Shown here piece by piece: positions 54,041-63,600 of a stretch of DNA of 64,000 nt. A program made the position numbers and the translations under genes. This stretch comes from Pseudo-nitzschia pungens. Lineage: Eukaryota > Bacillariophyta > Bacillariophyceae > Bacillariales > Bacillariaceae. The stretch lies in contig CM074759.1 of the NCBI GenBank assembly GCA_037355855.1, positions 2,232,001-2,296,000 of the forward strand, read 5' to 3'. Position 1 is the first letter of the stretch. Every line of letters starts with the position of its first letter. Under the pieces are notes generated by a model that saw nothing but the letters and a program-made list of their open reading frames with translations, did not search any database and was not told the origin of the DNA.

Positions 54041-55453
54041 TCAGTTGTGGGATCCTTTCTTTTTAAAGGTCTTTCTGTACTTCCTTCTGTACTCTTTGAG
54101 TTCCCGCTCGGAGATGTCAATCTCGTCATCGGAGACTTCGTGGTCAGCTTGGGCCGTGGCCAGTACATAGGAGTACTCGTGGTTCGATAGGTTCCTTCCC
54201 CAGTGGGGTTTGGAATGTTGCTCATTGTCTGAGTCTTCCTTTGCCACAAAATGCTCCTTGAGCATGTTGATGGTTTCCTGGTTGAATTTCCCCTTCTTGG
54301 AGGGTCCTCCGGTTAGTTTCCAGCATTTGCCGGCGTGGACCTTGCCACAGGTTTTGCACAATTGCTTGTTGCTGCTGTTGTCCATAGGGCGCTTCTTTTT
54401 GCCCGGCGACTTCGCGTTTCCTCCCCCAGATGCGGCCTTGGGGTTCTTCTTGGGACCACCGGTTTGTTTCTCGAGGTCCGTGATGCGTTTGCGGAGTTCA
54501 TCCTCGTTCCGGATGGTGATTTCCAAGTTTTCGAGCTTGTCGATGGTGGTGTTAAAGGATTGGGTGTAGACGTCCCATCCGATATGGTCGAGTTTCTCGC
54601 GTTGTGAGTGGGTCATGTTGGCATCTAGGATTTCCTTCATGTCCTCTTCCGAGTAACTGGATGGTGCGGTGCCGTTTGCGGCGCCACTCTCCCAGAGGCA
54701 GTCGGGTAGATAGCTCTGTAGCTCGGCCATACGGTTTGCCCATGAGCGAATACCGTGTTTCATGTCGATTTTCGTGTTCCGAATGAATCTTCGGAGCAGG
54801 ATGTAGGATCGTTTGCCATTCATGTCATTGCCAAAGATTTTGAGCTTGAGGGCATGCATGCATTCCTCGATGACATCCTTTCTGTACTCCTGGGATCGGT
54901 AGTACTGGGTGAGAACAGACGAGACCCTTTTCTTGGGGACCGGGTCGTCGAGGGTGACGGACTCCGGTTCTGTCTCGGACGCCGCCGTAGCAGTCGCGTC
55001 GGCGGCGGCTGGGGCGCTGGCGCCCTCCACCGCCTCTTTGGATTTGTCAGCGGGGGGTTCCTTAGGAGGTTCCTTAGGTTCCCGCATGGCAATCATCTCG
55101 AGTTTTTGTTGGATCAGCTGGTTGTTGTGTACCTTGTGTCCTGGTTCGGCATAATATGTCCGACCGAGGACCATTTGGACGATGGAGAGTGCCTCGTTGG
55201 AGAGGATTCTCTGGAGGACATCCAGTTTCTGGTCTCCTTGGAGTTTGTCATTGCCAGCAATTTTCTGGTCAAAATCCCTCTTCCAGATGATAAAGAGTTC
55301 TGGTCTTTCCGTGCCGGTGAGTACCTTCAGGTAGTCGCTGAAGGCTACCCCTCCCTTTTCTGAGTCTATGCTCATCTTTACAGCAGTGGCATCCTCCGGC
55401 CAGTCCTCTCGTGCAAAGGTAAAGGGTTTCTGTTTGGTTCCTTTAGACGCCAT
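54041..55453 (-). CDS. gypsy element B gag
   Basis: 470 residues (MASKGTKQKPFTFAREDWPE...). There is an Ala/Pro/Glu-rich linker in the middle, a predominantly helical capsid-like region, and a short basic region with CKTCGKVHAGKC, a C-x2-C-x4-H-x3-C zinc knuckle, followed by an acidic then basic C-terminus. It ends in a single TGA at 54041-54043 that is in frame with pol. Confidence 0.9.
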   Translation of the reverse strand: MASKGTKQKPFTFAREDWPEDATAVKMSIDSEKGGVAFSDYLKVLTGTERPELFIIWKRDFDQKIAGNDKLQGDQKLDVLQRILSNEALSIVQMVLGRTYYAEPGHKVHNNQLIQQKLEMIAMREPKEPPKEPPADKSKEAVEGASAPAAADATATAASETEPESVTLDDPVPKKRVSSVLTQYYRSQEYRKDVIEECMHALKLKIFGNDMNGKRSYILLRRFIRNTKIDMKHGIRSWANRMAELQSYLPDCLWESGAANGTAPSSYSEEDMKEILDANMTHSQREKLDHIGWDVYTQSFNTTIDKLENLEITIRNEDELRKRITDLEKQTGGPKKNPKAASGGGNAKSPGKKKRPMDNSSNKQLCKTCGKVHAGKCWKLTGGPSKKGKFNQETINMLKEHFVAKEDSDNEQHSKPHWGRNLSNHEYSYVLATAQADHEVSDDEIDISERELKEYRRKYRKTFKKKGSHN

Positions 55454-56196
55454 GGTTAATCAGTTTTATTTAGTTAACTTAGTTACTTTAGTTTGTTATC
55501 TGTTAATTTTTGTGTGGAAATGAGCAAGAGTGACTGCTCCAGATTTTGCAGTTTTTACTACTAGATTTGATTTCCACGCGATAACTCGTGTTGTAACTGA
55601 TTTTGTTTCCAACCATCGTGATGGTAGGAGTTGTTTCTCTCTTTGGTTCCCGGGAATCCTGTGGTTCTCCGGAGTTGTTTCTGTTTTTATTTCGTGGGAT
55701 TTGATTCCCGTGGTTCTCCGGCGTTGCTTCTCTGTTAAGCGGTCACCGGGCCGGTCCCACTTCCCGTTTCCCGTGGGATTAGTGGTGTTTAGGTATTCAT
55801 TATATACCTTTCCGGATATCCGTATACTTCGGTTTTGGTTGGCATTCCCTATTCGGTCTGTCCATCCACTCAGTGTTGGTCCAATTAGTCCACTCACTGG
55901 ATTATGTGTCACTTTTTCGACACTTATTTCATTATTTCTTTGTTCGATTATTTCTGCTGTCGACCATGGTCCTGTTTAGGTACTTAGGTGTCTCTGTTGC
56001 TGCTGTTGCTCCATCTAATGGTGCTGACAGTTGCTGGGGTCGGTCTTCCTGGTGCTGCAGACACCGGGTATCCTTCTCCCTGGTTTGCTTCTCTGCGCCT
56101 CCATTTTCGGGCAGTCTTTCGGTCTCGTCGGTCCTTTTTGGTCGATCGGTCCCTTCCTGCTCATGGTCATCAGCGCTCAGCTTGATTTTAAAATCA
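55454..56196 (-). other. Leader of gypsy element B
   Basis: An untranslated region between 5' LTR and gag. Directly after the LTR is the perfect palindrome TGATTTTAAAATCA rather than a TGG-type tRNA primer site. No long ORF is supported. Confidence 0.6.
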
Positions 56197-56388
56197 TGCC
56201 ATACCCCGGGTCTACTAGTAGTGTTTACGATAGTAGTGATATGCAAATTGTGAGCTCTATTGGTTAGTCTATTTGCTACAGTTCTAAGAGCCCTCCGAAT
56301 CAGCGATTCTGTCGACTCGCCGATTGTTTTTATCCTTATCCTTAATCCAGTCCCGTGTGCGCTCGTGACTGTATTTTGGTGCACGGCA
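56197..56388 (-). repeat. 5' LTR of gypsy element B
   Basis: 192 bp, identical by eye to the 3' LTR at 50564-50755. Confidence 0.97.
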
Positions 56389-56575
56389 AGGATTCCTTCA
56401 AATGCTTTTAAGCCTTCTACTATGCCCAGGAGCTCCTTTTCTCCCACGGTGTAGTTGAGTTGTGCTGAGTTCAGCTTTCATGTGTAGAATCCGAGGGGTT
56501 TGCCATCTTGGCATACAGTTGCTCCCAGTTGCCTGTCACTGGCGTCTGAGTAGAGATGAAATGGTTTTGTAAAAT
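56389..56575 (-). pseudogene. gypsy element A pol, part upstream of the insertion
   Basis: It encodes the RNase H segment ending GEKELLGIVEGLKAFEGIL at the insertion site, preceded by an in-frame TGA in GFYT-stop-KLNSAQLNY. The copy breaks off at about 56575. Confidence 0.9.
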
Positions 56576-56989
56576 CCTCGCATTAGTTGAGTTGTGCTAC
56601 AATTTGCGCATCGCGCATTTTGTCCGACGTTCCGATGTTCCAGTACTAAAAATACGTAGATTTCTACACAACTTTACCATGCGATATCTCGCTCCCTTTT
56701 ACACCACCAATCACAACCCCAGGACCTACATGTATTAACCAAGACCTGCGCTCTTTGTTTCTGCTATTGGTTCAGTTGCTGGCTGCTTCTTTTGGTTGAT
56801 TTGGTTGCCAATTCACCACTCGGCCGATCGATCCGCAGCAACAACCAAAACAAAACCGACACCTAATTTTCTACAGCACCTCCAGTACCGATTCTACAGC
56901 GATTCGAAAATACTTCTACTACGTAATACTGTTGCCGTCTTACTGTTGCCGTCTGTACTGCTTCGATCTGTTTCCAAGCTCCACCCTCA

Positions 56990-57835
56990 AGGCCCTTAAG
57001 TATATATTATACTTAATGTTCTACATTGTTTCCAAGCTTCCTAAGTGATTTCCACTTAACGTTCTACATTCTTCAAGGTTCCTTGCTAAGTCCCCTAAGT
57101 CTTTTCAAGGTGTAGTTCACGAACAGCCCCTTCCACTGTAGGTATATTTCTACAAGAAATTCCAGCTGTCATCTGTTTTCAAGTCCATTGCCCTGCTGGA
57201 CCATATGTGTTTTCGCTTATGGTCCTACTGTTTCTTGACCCAAGCCCCAAAGCCGCTAAGTACAGTTTGCTTAAGGCTCCACCACCTACATAACCCTCTC
57301 AGGTGTACTGTATAAATGTCATCTGTTTCCAAGTCTACTGCCCTGATGGACCCTAAGTGTTTTCGCTTATGGTCCTACTGTTTCCTGACCCAAGCCCTAA
57401 AGCCACTAAGTACAGTTTGCTTAAGGCTCCCCTACCTACATATACCTCTCAGATGCATTCTTCAACTGTCATCTGTTTTCAAGTCTACTGCCCTGATGGA
57501 CCATAAGTGTTTTCGCTTATGGTCCTACTGTTTCCTTACCCAAGCCCCAAAGCCGCTAAGTACAGCTTGCTTAAGGCTCTCCTACCTACATATACCTCTC
57601 AGATGCACACTTCAACTGTCATCTGTTTTCAAGTCTACTGCCCTGATAGTCCATAATTGTTTTTGATTATGGACCTACTGTTTTTATGACCCAAGCCCCA
57701 AAGCTGCTAAGTACATGTTACTTAACGCACCACCACCTACATATACCCCTCCAGTTCACAGTACAGCAGAGACCTGTTTTCAAGCCTACAGCCCTGATGG
57801 TCCATAAGTGTTTTCACTTAAAGGCCCTGTTTCCA
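56990..57835. repeat. 150-bp tandem array with one hairpin per unit
   Basis: Hairpins begin at 57198, 57348, 57498, 57648 and about 57798, exactly 150 bp apart, embedded in similar flanks (CAAGTCTACTGCCCTGATGG..., CCAAGCCCCAAAGC, CTAAGTACA). The third is GGACCATAAG-tgttttcg-CTTATGGTCC. The fourth changes both arms and still pairs. More diverged stems occur at about 57042 and 56995. Confidence 0.9.
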
Positions 57836-57849
57836 AGCTACTACAGGAG

Positions 57850-58190
57850 AGCAAGTTCAAGTTCGAACAGAAGGCCAGCTGTTACGAATTTGAATTTGGT
57901 AGTAGGCTCCACCGCCTCTACGTGTCTCCTACTACGAAGTTCGAACAGAAGGACAGCTGTTACGAATTTGGTAGTAGGCTCCGTACTATATGTACCATAC
58001 AGTGGTAAGGAATGTGTTTGGGGCACTCGCATTACTGATGCTGCAATACAGCATGCAGAGACCAGTTTTGCTTGCGTCAGCTGACCACTTGCATTACAGA
58101 TACTATGTATCTAGGCAAGGGTTTTGCTTGTGTCAGCTGACCACTCCAAGCATCACTGATGCTGTACAGTGGCATTCAAGGGACAGTTTT
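57850..58190. repeat. Further direct repeats right of the 150-bp array
   Basis: A unit of about 80 bp (GTTCGAACAGAAGG-CAGCTGTTACGAATTTG...GTAGTAGGCTCC) occurs twice at 57860-57985, and a GTTTTGCTTG-GTCAGCTGACCACT unit occurs twice at about 58064-58150 with a partial third. Confidence 0.75.
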
Positions 58191-58488
58191 GCTTGTGTTT
58201 TCCCTTTCACGTTCTTGTTACCCCGTCTCCTGTACGCTTTGCAACAGCTGTGTCTGTTGTGCTCTGGACTGGTTCGTTTTTTTCCTGTTTCTTACCAAGG
58301 TTCGTTTGCAAAATAGCCGTCTTTACAACCTGGGGCCTATTCCCCATGGTTGAGGCGGCGCGTCGTTCTACAACTTGGGGCCTAACCTCTCTTCGATTGA
58401 GGCGACGATAAAGTCTGGTTACAGACTGAGTAGCTTTTAACCACCTTCGGTGGATTTTCCTACTTAAATAAGTATATTATTATTATTG

Positions 58489-59123
58489 TAGTTGAGTTGT
58501 GCTGAGTTCAGCTTCCGGGTGTAGAATCCAAGTGGTTTCCCGTCTTGGCATACAGTTGCTCCCAGTTGCCGGTCACTGGCGTCTGAGTAGAGATGAAATG
58601 GTTTCGTGAAATCCGGGAATGCGAGTTTTGCTTCATCTGCGAGCATCCTCTTCGCCTCCATGAAAGCTTTCTGCTCTGCTGGGCCCCAGTACCAGTTCAG
58701 TTTCCCCTTCTTGCCCGCGAGCTTGTTGAGGGGGGCCAGGATGTGGGAGCGGCGCTTCCACATGTCCCTGTAAAAATTGACCATTCCAAGGAACATCTTG
58801 AGTTGCTTGGTATTTTTGGGGGCTTCCAGGCGCTTCATCGCCTCCAGCTTCTTTGGCTGGGGTTGGATGCCCTCTGTTGTTAATAGAAATCCCAGATATT
58901 CCACTTCTTTTTGCATGAAGAAGGATTTTCTTAGGTTGGCGCGAAAGCCAGCATCATCCAGTCTCTGTAGGACGGTGTCGATTTTGTCGAGGTGATCCTG
59001 TTCAGACTCCCCCTCTCGTTGGATGATTAAGATATCATCGATGTAGACAAGGACGTAGTCCAGATCCCCCAGGAGGTTCATCATGACGGACTGGAAGATG
59101 TCTGGGGCGCACGCAATTCCCAT
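58489..59123 (-). pseudogene. gypsy family B reverse transcriptase/RNase H fragment
   Basis: It encodes YVLVYIDDILIIQREGESEQ through LYSDASDRQLGATV and stops at NSAQLNY, where the repeat block begins. Its upstream end (MGIACAPDIFQ) is cut by insertion of gypsy element C. It is about 96% like element B at protein level by eye and still open. Confidence 0.9.
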
Positions 59124-59449
59124 TGTGACGAGCTAGCGTAGCTAGCAGTCACGATTGAATAATTAACCGAATCCCATATGGGAATCGAATATCATTTATA
59201 TTCAGGGATAGATACATTTTTATATGTACCCTAATTAATATGGTCGAGTCCCAGAAGATAACATACGCCTAATCGTGGGAGTCGACAATGGGATAACATT
59301 TATGGCAGAGCATGCCAAAATGTGGCTATGCTCGCGACCTCAAATTTTATATGCTTCCATTATCAATTCGTGTAACAACATCTCTTAAAGTATCTAAACA
59401 TTCACAATTTTCATACTACTCCGAAATTTCTACTCTAGACCGTAACACA
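59124..59449 (+). repeat. 5' LTR of gypsy element C
   Basis: 326 bp running TGTGACGAGCTAGC...CCGTAACACA. The left border is fixed by the break in the host pol fragment (…CCCAT|TGTGACG). The right border is followed by GTAATTACTG. Confidence 0.85.
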
Positions 59450-59563
59450 GTAATTACTGTTTGTGCTTTACAGTAGGAACAGTAAAACTCAGTACTGAAC
59501 ACGAAATATCGATAGCCTCAACAACAGAGGCACCTTGTACCTCCAACAAACACCATCAACACC

Positions 59564-60616
59564 ATGGCAGGTCTATACAGAGACCCACCGATCACTTACA
59601 AGAGCTCCTTCGATCGAACCAAACCAAAGCTCTTTACCCTTTACAACATCGACGCCGACGGCAACACCGACAGCATCAAGGTCCCCCTCTTCACCGAAAA
59701 AGGGGGCCTAGAAGAACTCCTATTTGTAGAAGAATCATTTCGAAACGCAGCAAAGTTAATACAGCTCCCTGTTAACAAACATCTCACCCACTTCAGTCGC
59801 TGTCTCACCACTGACGCTCAAAGCAAGTGGAACAACATGATCCAAGATCCACTCGATCCAGACAACCTTCAGTATGAAGAAGAAGAGATTGGGGGATATG
59901 ACCAAGCAATCCTAGACTTCACCAAGTTCTATTGTAATGCCCGGGATGCCAGGGATATCATGCACACATATCTCCGAAGCCCCGACTGCAGAAAGACACC
60001 GGCAATGACATGCAAGGAACACGCCGACCGAATCTTAATCCTTATGAAATACACAAGGAAACTGAATGGAAGCAGTGCTCCACTCTCCAGGATAGAAAAG
60101 CTCACTATCCTTCTACACTCCTTCCCCCCATCATGGATCGAACACTACGGCATGATCCACAGTGGCATACAAGAGAACACCACCGTGCAATTCATTGTCG
60201 ATCACATGAGCTGCCACGAGAGACAAGCCAACAAGAAAAGCAATAAAAACAACAGCAAACAGAACAAACGCTCCACTAATTCCAACACTAACAACGCCTC
60301 TCGCAAGCGCAATCCAAACCACAACAAAGGGAACCACAACAAGAAAAAGTCCAACCCTTGCAGGATCCCCGGACACAACCACGATTGGTCCGAATGCCCA
60401 AAGAATAAGTTCTCCAAGAACTACAAGGGGCCCGGCAATTACAAGGGGCCCGGCAACTCCACACAAACTGAAACCTTCCACACTCAAGCCCAACTGGTCT
60501 CTGGAAGCAACGAGTCCTTCCAAGCCCATATGAAGGCAGCAATGGAATCATACCATACAGAACATGGAGGCTGAACTGAAAGAAGTATCGATGGAGAACT
60601 CGTGTGGCTCCCCTGA
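59564..60616 (+). CDS. gypsy element C gag
   Basis: ATG at 59564 (MAGLYRDPPITYKSSFDRTK). A helical capsid-like region, HSFPPSWIEHYGMIHSGIQ, VQFIVDHMSCHERQ, a Lys/Asn-rich nucleic-acid-binding stretch, and a CRIPGHNHDWSEC zinc-knuckle variant follow. A TGA at 60572 ends the open frame. In the related copy at 34-35 kb this codon is CGA, so it is probably a recent mutation. The TGA at 60614 is conserved in both copies and is the likely true gag end. Confidence 0.85.
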
Positions 60617-63600
60617 ATTCCGAAAGGCTCCAAACCTAACAAGAAGCCCCGGGCTTCACCAAAACCAGCAATCACCTTGCCTCCAGCTCCCCAGGACCTG
60701 GATGCCAGCACAGCCCTGCTGTCTGGGAAGACGCATGGAGGAGATCTCCCGGAGAAAGAGGGGAAGGAACCTACAAGATGGACTATTCCTGTTGAGCGCT
60801 CAGCCAAGCCTGCAATCGCAGCAACAACAACAAACACAGTTCGATTCTCCAACAGGAGCAATACGAACATGGATCCGAATCAAACACCGAATCGATCCAA
60901 GGGTACAAACGCATCATCGACAGCAGCAACAAATAGACCACTCTTGTCCCTGGCAAGAAATTGGTCCACCGGTACAGCAAAAAATCTCTATTGCAATCCC
61001 GGAAACTCCAGAGACTACACCAAAGGAGGTGCGCTGGAGCAAAATTATTTAAAACTGCTGTCACCTGCTGGAAATACTTCGAAAAATACAGCAGGACCGG
61101 CACCGAATAAGAGCAACGTGGCTCCCATTCTTTTAACTACAGTACAGTACATACAAGGCATTCCAACAAAATCACGACCACTACTAGCACTACTGGATAG
61201 TGGATCTTCCGGAACTCTAATCAACAAGAAAGCACTACCATTTGGCACCCTACCAATCAGAAGCAAGCATCGAGTCCTAACAACTACAGCAAATGGAAGC
61301 TTCGATACTACAGAATACATCATCATGAAAAACACCAAGCTACAAGAGTTTGGCAACTACACCATCGACCGACAAGAGGCAAGGCTCTTCCATTCCCCGA
61401 ACTGCAAATATGATCTAATACTAGGCAGAGACTTCCTCCACCTAGCAAAGATCAACCTCTTATTCAATACCGGAGCAGTCCAGTGGATGGACAGAACTAT
61501 CCCTATGAAAGATACCTCCTTGTACCACGAGTCTAACCACACCATGCTCATGGAAGAACTTGAAGACGCCGAACTCTTTGCTGATGATCTCTCCTTTGCC
61601 AACCCATACAAGTCCAAGGTCATTCTAGACAGAGCCTACCAAGAAACAGATCCATCTACAGTCGCGCAGCAACAGTCCCACATGTCCAAAGCAGAACAAC
61701 AACAGTTCCAAGAAATACTCAACAAGTATCCAAACGTCTTTAATGGAGAACTTGGAAAATATCCACACAAGAAGATCTCTCTAAGACTGAAGCCCGGATC
61801 CAAGCCCATCCACAAGAAGCCTTATCCAGTGGCATACAAGCGCGAAGACCTATTCAAAAGGGAGCTCCAGAATCTATGTAATGATGGAGTATTGAAGCGC
61901 TGCACTGGACCAGCTGAATGGGCTTTCCCAACCTTCATAGTACCAAAGAAAGACAACAGAGTTAGATGGGTATCAGACTTCAGAGAACTCAATGAACTTC
62001 TTGAGCGCAGACCATATCCCATACCAAGGATACAAGATATCATGAACAAAAGAGGCAAGTACACTCACTTCACCAAGATTGACCTGTCCATGCAATACTA
62101 CTGCTTTGAACTGGATGATGCAAGCAAGAAACTATGCACCATAGTAACTCCATATGGCTGCTATGAATATCAAAGACTACCAATGGGAGTTAAAGTATCT
62201 CCAGATGTGGCACAACAACTAATGGAAGATATCCTACAAGACACAGACTGCACTGTATATATTGATGACATTGGAATCTGGACCAATGGATCCTTTGCTC
62301 TCCACATGAAAACCATCGACAAGATCCTGGACCGGCTCAACCAAAATGGACTTAAGTGCAACCCCCTCAAGTGTGATTGGGCTGTACAAGAAACTGACTT
62401 CCTCGGTTATTGGATGACTCCCACAGCAGTTAAGCCTTGGAGAAAGAAGATTGAAGCCATTCTACATATGGACCGGCCCAGAACTGTGACCCAAGTCAAA
62501 TCCTTCCTGGGAGCAGTAGGATACTACAGAGACATGTGGCCCAGAAGATCCCATGTCCTAGCTCCACTATTTGACATTACTGGTGGCCCCAAGAAGAAAC
62601 AACCTCAAGCAGCTGCCATCAAAGGCAAGCAACGCAAAACCCCTTCATCTTTCACTTGGGGACCTGCTCAGGATAAAGCCTTTCAAGAAATGAAAGCCAT
62701 GATAGCAGCGGATGCGCTCAACACCTATCCAGACCTTAACAAGCCCTTTGAACTGTACACAGATGCCTCAGACCTACAGCTTGGCGCTGCCATCTTACAG
62801 GATGGCAAACCTATCGCGTACTGGTCCAAGAAACTATCTGATGCCCAAAAGAACTATACTACAATGGAAAAAGAACTCCTCGCCATAGTCCTGTGCTGCA
62901 AAGAATACAGAAAAATGCTACTTGGGGGTGTTATCAATGTATACACCGACCATAAAAACCTTACATTCAGGACACTTTCAGTCCAACGAGTCCTCCGGTG
63001 GCGACTATTCCTTGAAGAATTCGGGGTCAACCTCACTTATGTTGAAGGCAAGACCAATGTCCTTGCTGATGCCTTCTCCAGGCTCCCCCGGATGGATCCA
63101 CCTACTGTAGGGAAGAAAGAAGCCCTTGGTAAGGGCACTCTCGTGGATTTCTTAAAACTTGAAGTTCCAGAACAAGATGAAGAACTGTTTCTAACAGAGT
63201 TCCCCAATCTATTCCAGCACTTATGCAATGACGCAGACCAGGAACTACAAGCCTGTCTGCTGAACAATGAGTGCCTGGTCAATCTACCAAACAATCAAGA
63301 CATGGTATGCCCGGTGAACTATTCCAACATCTATCTCCATCAGCAGAAGGATCCCACTATCAAGTTCAAGATCCAATCCAAAGCCTTCTTTCACCAAGAA
63401 TTAGAAGGCAATAACATCCTTTGTTATGCCAACCAATCCAAGCCCGAATGCTGGAGAATCTACATCCCAGCATCCCTCATTAATGATACCATCAAATGGT
63501 ATCATCTCCTGTTGGGTCATTGTGGATCCACCAGGTTACATCAGACTATTTCAGCCCGATTCTATGCAGATAATTTGACCAACTTGTGCAAGTCATACAT

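Larger units (their letters stand above)
50564..56388 (-). mobile_element. Complete gypsy element B, apparently young
   Basis: A 5,825-bp minus-strand element with identical 192-bp LTRs and perfect 5-bp duplications AGGAT (50559-50563, 56389-56393). Gag and pol are intact, and a purine-rich GGAGGAG tract precedes the 3' LTR. The leader is about 740 bp. It is inserted into RNase H of a related element. All parts needed for movement appear present. Confidence 0.97.
56584..58503. mobile_element. Tandem-repeat block bounded by 15-bp direct repeats
   Basis: TAGTTGAGTTGTGCT occurs at 56584-56598 and 58489-58503. Between them are about 1.9 kb of non-coding tandem repeats ending with two small hairpins (AGTCTG/CAGACT; CCACC/GGTGG) and a TATTATTATTATTG tail. 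A 3' simple-repeat tail with a long direct repeat recalls target-primed insertion of a non-LTR or SINE-like unit, but the left flank does not match the expected empty site. Confidence 0.4.

Noticed and set aside
54755..55363. 202-codon plus-strand frame opposite gypsy B gag
   Set aside because: Shadow of the intact gag gene on the other strand; no motif.
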